Below are positions 60,479 through 64,000 of a stretch of 64,000 bases of DNA, piece by piece. The position numbers were made by a program, and so were the translations under genes. Position 1 is the first letter of the stretch, and each line of letters begins with the position of its first letter. The notes below the pieces were generated by a model that worked only from the letters and a program-made list of their open reading frames with translations, was not told the origin of the DNA and did not search any database. This DNA is from Mariniphaga sp. (GTDB lineage Bacteria; Bacteroidota; Bacteroidia; Bacteroidales; Prolixibacteraceae): assembly GCA_024636975.1 (NCBI GenBank), contig JAGXGA010000017.1, positions 186,001 to 250,000 on the forward strand, in the 5' to 3' direction.

Positions 60479-61789
60479 TCAGGGTTGTTTTTCCTGAACA
60501 CCTACCATATTAGCGCTTTCCGATAACCTGAAATTTTCTGCCAGACGGGCAATGTCATCACCTGAGGGATTTTGGAATACCTTAAGCCCGAACTGAGGTA
60601 TTATTGCCAGAATGTGATCGAAAATATCAGCCTGCACTGCCTCAAAATATGCCCATCGTTTATCTTTGCAAAATACATATATCTCAACAGGTAATCCTTT
60701 TTCTGTTGGCTGCAGGTGTCGTACCAGAAAGGTCATGTTGTTATTTATTTCCCGGTGGCGTTTCAGATATTCTTCAACATATTTCCTGAAAGTACCTATA
60801 TTGGTAAGCCTGCGGCCGTTTACCGGCATTGTATTGTCAATATCATTTTCCCGGTTGTACAATTCAATTTCAAGTTCTCTTTTTTCGATGTAATCCTTAA
60901 TGATTTTAATTTTTTTTAAGCTTTCTATTTCAGTTTTATCTAAAAAGTGAATGCTTCGGATGTCTATGGAAACGGAACGTTTTATGCGCCGTCCACCCGA
61001 TTCTTCCATACCGCGCCAGTTGGTAAACGATTCTGAAACCAGTGCATAGGTTGGAATGGTGCTTATGGTCTGGTCCCAGTTTTGCACCTTAACAGTATTT
61101 AATGAAATATCAATCACGGTTCCATCTGCACTTCGGCTGTCCATTTGAATCCAGTCGCCCAAACGTACCATATCATTGGCTGAAAGCTGCACTCCCGCTA
61201 CAAGTCCCAGTATAGTGTCCTTAAATATAAGCAGTATGACAGCTGCCATTGCTCCCAATCCGGCAAAAAAGGTGATTAAGTCTCTTTGAAGTATGACTGA
61301 AAATACAATTCCTGCACCAAGTACATAAATAAATATTTTTATTACCTGCACATAACCCTTAATGGTACGATTCTTCGAAATCGACAGGGTGTTATAAATC
61401 TGGTGCAGGCTGTTAATTAAAGCATCAAGTACCAGTATTCCGGCGATAATCATATACACATAGGTGGCAGAACGAATAATTTTCACAGCCTCCGGATAAG
61501 GCTGTAAGGCGACTGCAACTCCAAAATAGATTATTACGGCCGGTACCAAATGCGATAGCCTTCGAAATACACCATTCTCAAAAAGTATGTTGTCCCAGTT
61601 AGAACTGGTTTTTGCGGCTATTTTTTTTAAGCTGTAGATAACAACACGGTTTATGATCTGGTAAACAATCCATGCAATAATAAGTACCAGAGTAAATGCC
61701 AATAATGTTGCAGTCAGTGTATGGTATTTATCGGACAGGCCTGTTAAGCCAAGCCATTCAGTGAATTTACTTAAAACAGAGAACTCCAT
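60479..61789 (-). CDS. Mechanosensitive channel, MscS family (YbdG/MscM-like)
   Basis: A 436-residue membrane protein. Five hydrophobic segments occupy ~22-175. The pore-lining helix is ITFFAGLGAMAAVILLIFKDTILGLVAGVQL (~169-198), followed by the MscS beta domain (VRLGDWIQM, ADGTVIDISLNTVKVQNWDQTISTIPTY) and a C-terminal extension of ~150 residues. The long N-terminal and C-terminal parts match YbdG-type channels. It releases solutes on osmotic downshift. A -7 box lies 17 bp upstream of the start. Confidence 0.93.
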   Translation of the reverse strand: MEFSVLSKFTEWLGLTGLSDKYHTLTATLLAFTLVLIIAWIVYQIINRVVIYSLKKIAAKTSSNWDNILFENGVFRRLSHLVPAVIIYFGVAVALQPYPEAVKIIRSATYVYMIIAGILVLDALINSLHQIYNTLSISKNRTIKGYVQVIKIFIYVLGAGIVFSVILQRDLITFFAGLGAMAAVILLIFKDTILGLVAGVQLSANDMVRLGDWIQMDSRSADGTVIDISLNTVKVQNWDQTISTIPTYALVSESFTNWRGMEESGGRRIKRSVSIDIRSIHFLDKTEIESLKKIKIIKDYIEKRELEIELYNRENDIDNTMPVNGRRLTNIGTFRKYVEEYLKRHREINNNMTFLVRHLQPTEKGLPVEIYVFCKDKRWAYFEAVQADIFDHILAIIPQFGLKVFQNPSGDDIARLAENFRLSESANMVGVQEKQP

Positions 61790-61805
61790 TTCGGATATTT
61801 TTTTG

Positions 61806-61813
61806 CAAAACTA
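61806..61813 (-). promoter_or_regulatory. -7 box (TAGTTTTG, minus strand) before the mechanosensitive channel gene
   Basis: CAAAACTA on the plus strand reads TAGTTTTG on the minus strand, 17 bp before the start codon. GAAA at the -33 site is one mismatch from the expected complement. Confidence 0.4.
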
Positions 61814-61916
61814 TAAAAAATATTGGGTAGCGGAAAGTCTTCTGCATGTGCTTAAAGTTTGGTTTTCCTTGTATGTAACAAGCAAAGACAATTCAAAAGA
61901 GTTAAATAAAGTTATT

Positions 61917-64000
61917 TTAATTCTTTTTTTCTGAGGATAAAGCTGTAGAGGTTTTTTCTTCCTCCTGTTCAATTACCTTTTTCTTCCGGGCAAAAATGGC
62001 TTTCATCTTTTCAAATAAATGATTGAGGCTGTTGAATTCTTCTGTAAATGAAAAACCAACTCCCTGGGTATATGGGGCTGTTTCATAAATCAGGTTGTTG
62101 TTCGACCGGTTGTAGGCTTTTAACTGAAGCTTTCCACTTGGTATAAGTTTAACATTAACATCAAAATCTCCAACCAGCTGGCTGTTGGTGGTTGTATTTG
62201 GATTATTGTTGTTGCCAATGTTTCCGTTAAGGGTAACCCGGTCATTGAAAATCTGGGTACTCATTGCCAGTTCAATCTCATCATTGGTAAGCTGGTTGCC
62301 CGGACGGTAGTTCAGGCCAATATCCACATTGTTGCTTATCTGCGAGAGCCAGTTGCTTAACTGGTTTGAAAATAATTCACTTGCTGTGGTGCCAATAAGG
62401 TTAGGATTCTGAGCCTCATAGGTACCTCTGATATATTCCGGAGTATAGAATTTGCCCAATACTACAAGAGAAAGTATTTGTTTGTTAAGCTCTTCCTGGG
62501 TACTGAAATATTGTTTAAGTTCTTCTACCAGCCGGTCTTCGACAGTCGGAAAGTTAATCGCAAAATTAATGTTCGGATTTGAAAGCTCGTCGGTTAGCAA
62601 TATCTTACTTTCAACCTGTATGCGCTGATTCTGGTATACATTGTTGTAGCTATCAACAAAAAGATCGTAGAGCGAAGCTTTTACCCGGTAAACAGCGCTA
62701 ATATTTATAAGTGCATTGTAGGGGCTGCCCGACCATTGAATTGTACCACCTCTTTCAATCGTAAAACGTTTATTAATTACATTTTGCAGGGTAAACAGGT
62801 AATCGCCCCTTTCAACGGTATAGTCACCCGAAAGCGTTATGTTTCCTTCCTTATCCATGCCAAACCGCAGCAGTCCTGAGCCCTGGGCTTTAATAACATC
62901 ACCTATTTGCGAGTTATAAATAAGCTGGGCACGTGCTTCAGGTGTTGCCCTGATGGTAAGATTCAGGCTAAAATCGCCGTCATCTCTCCTGGAAAGCAGA
63001 AAATCCTGCCTGTCGGTGTTCTCAGTTGAGATAAACTGAATGAAGTCATACCGTTCCAGCACACTTTCATCTTCAAGCGAGATTTTGACATCCGTACCCA
63101 AAAGGGTAGTAGCCGAGCCGGAAAGGTTCACATTTCTTCCGCGACCGGTAATTTCGAACCGTCCGTTTGCCATAACCTGACCAAAAAACTGGGAATTATC
63201 GCTTGCTGAAGTGTTAAGCGCCTGCAATCTTTGGGAGTTGACGGAAAGGTTGTATTGCATGTCGAGAAAATTTTTATGAACAAGCGTGCCGTTAAATACC
63301 CCCCTGTTGCCCATTGGATCACGAAATGGAATCTGATCGAATAATATAGTGTCGCCTTTAAAGTAGATGGAGTCGGTAAAAGTGTAGCTTACCTTGGTGT
63401 AATCCACCGTCAGCCCGGCATTTTTTCCTGCAAGAACACCGTCCAGTAATATTTTATCGGTTGTGCCATGAATCTTTATCTTTCCAGTACCATGTCCTTT
63501 GAAGTCTGATATATTACTTCGGATAAATGTTTCAAGCGCTACAAGTGAAAGCTCATCAAAGTAGGCAAAATAAAGAAGCTCTTTTGTTTTTGGAATGTAA
63601 TTCCCTTCCACAAGTAATTTTTGTCCCTGTTGGGTTGAAATTTCCAGTGCCGATTGAAGCAACGACCGGTCATTGTCCCACTGATTCAACAATGCCAAAT
63701 TCCCGATTTCCTGGTCACGGAATAAAAATTTTCTGATTTTTAAATCAGAAAATATCAGACGTTGACCGTAATAATCCTGTATTGCTGCCATGCCATTGAG
63801 ATTCCCTTCCATAGGAAGATCTTTTTCAGCATATTTTCCTAACCTGGCAAGGTCCAGGTTTTCAATCATTATCGACATCATACTGGTGTCGTTTTCAGCA
63901 ACTTCTCCATCAACCGAAATGACCTGGTTCCCGCTTTGTATAGAAAAGTTCCCGATTCTGATGGTACTGCTGTCAATGGTGGCAGTAAACGGATCAATCT
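61917..64000 (-). CDS. tamB: TamB-family translocation/assembly protein (5' end cut)
   Basis: The frame stays open to the window edge, so the start and much of the N-terminal part are missing; about 690 residues are visible and the ATG at 63881 is internal. The visible part is the TamB C-terminal (DUF490) region: long beta-helix-like repeats, then VQLKLIPSGKLQLKAYNRSNNNLIYETAPYTQG-type and GVGFSFTEEFNSL segments near the end. TamB spans the periplasm and helps with outer-membrane protein assembly and lipid transport. It is consistent with the surrounding outer-membrane biogenesis genes. Confidence 0.9.
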   Translation of the reverse strand, partial: IDPFTATIDSSTIRIGNFSIQSGNQVISVDGEVAENDTSMMSIMIENLDLARLGKYAEKDLPMEGNLNGMAAIQDYYGQRLIFSDLKIRKFLFRDQEIGNLALLNQWDNDRSLLQSALEISTQQGQKLLVEGNYIPKTKELLYFAYFDELSLVALETFIRSNISDFKGHGTGKIKIHGTTDKILLDGVLAGKNAGLTVDYTKVSYTFTDSIYFKGDTILFDQIPFRDPMGNRGVFNGTLVHKNFLDMQYNLSVNSQRLQALNTSASDNSQFFGQVMANGRFEITGRGRNVNLSGSATTLLGTDVKISLEDESVLERYDFIQFISTENTDRQDFLLSRRDDGDFSLNLTIRATPEARAQLIYNSQIGDVIKAQGSGLLRFGMDKEGNITLSGDYTVERGDYLFTLQNVINKRFTIERGGTIQWSGSPYNALINISAVYRVKASLYDLFVDSYNNVYQNQRIQVESKILLTDELSNPNINFAINFPTVEDRLVEELKQYFSTQEELNKQILSLVVLGKFYTPEYIRGTYEAQNPNLIGTTASELFSNQLSNWLSQISNNVDIGLNYRPGNQLTNDEIELAMSTQIFNDRVTLNGNIGNNNNPNTTTNSQLVGDFDVNVKLIPSGKLQLKAYNRSNNNLIYETAPYTQGVGFSFTEEFNSLNHLFEKMKAIFARKKKVIEQEEEKTSTALSSEKKN

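Overview
The window comes from the chromosome of a Bacteroidetes bacterium, most likely a Bacteroidales/Marinilabiliales-type marine or anaerobic lineage. Four things point there: repeated TAnnTTTG -7 promoter boxes with TTTG -33 boxes and few strong Shine-Dalgarno sites; a type IX secretion C-terminal domain on a CotH protein; family forms typical of the phylum (long NusB, DUF3822-RsmD pair, OstA-like protein, three-gene SurA/PPIase cluster); and the leuA-leuC-leuD-citramalate synthase-leuB order. No tRNA, rRNA, CRISPR array, prophage or intact insertion sequence was seen. It reads as a core-genome segment with a few repeat-rich gaps.

Layout. 1-7.9 kb: a cut glycosyltransferase, ribBA, a secreted PQQ-like propeller protein, an ECF sigma / anti-sigma / Spy-like unit, a degenerate-Nudix regulator and ychF. 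7.9-8.9 kb: a gene-free, repeat-rich gap. 8.9-15.9 kb: yajC, nusB, a K+/H+ antiporter, rhomboid protease, threonine aldolase, photolyase and glutathione peroxidase. 16-26 kb: dnaX (split by an A11 slippery tract), pdxH, a thioredoxin-like protein, rsmD-DUF3822-pseudopilin-like unit, a RecD-like helicase, RNase Z, a STAS protein and ribosomal protein S1. 26.3-33 kb: dTDP-rhamnose genes rfbA/C/D, phosphoglucomutase, a DUF1080 protein and a T9SS-exported CotH protein. 33-38 kb: msrA, small membrane proteins, and an operon of two CydA-like proteins each ending in a cytochrome c domain. 38-42.2 kb: small membrane and envelope-stress-type proteins. 42.6-49.3 kb: the leucine/isoleucine operon with a leader peptide attenuator. 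49.4-57.7 kb: outer-membrane biogenesis (OstA-like, MoxR, three SurA/PPIase-type proteins) and guaB. 57.9-64 kb: recQ, a small orphan, a mechanosensitive channel and the 3' part of tamB.

The most rewarding observations are: (1) a complete transcription attenuator upstream of leuA, with a 23-codon leader peptide rich in Leu and Ile codons, an antiterminator overlapping its stop codon, and a perfect 11-bp terminator; (2) two dispersed ~95-112 nt hairpins built entirely of tandem 11-mers in mirrored orientation, at 8.6 and 40.2 kb; (3) an A11 tract that splits dnaX exactly after the clamp-loader core, suggesting frameshift or slippage synthesis of gamma and tau; (4) a CydA/CydA-prime-like pair without CydB, both fused to cytochrome c; (5) a three-way-junction-like terminator/leader before the CotH gene.
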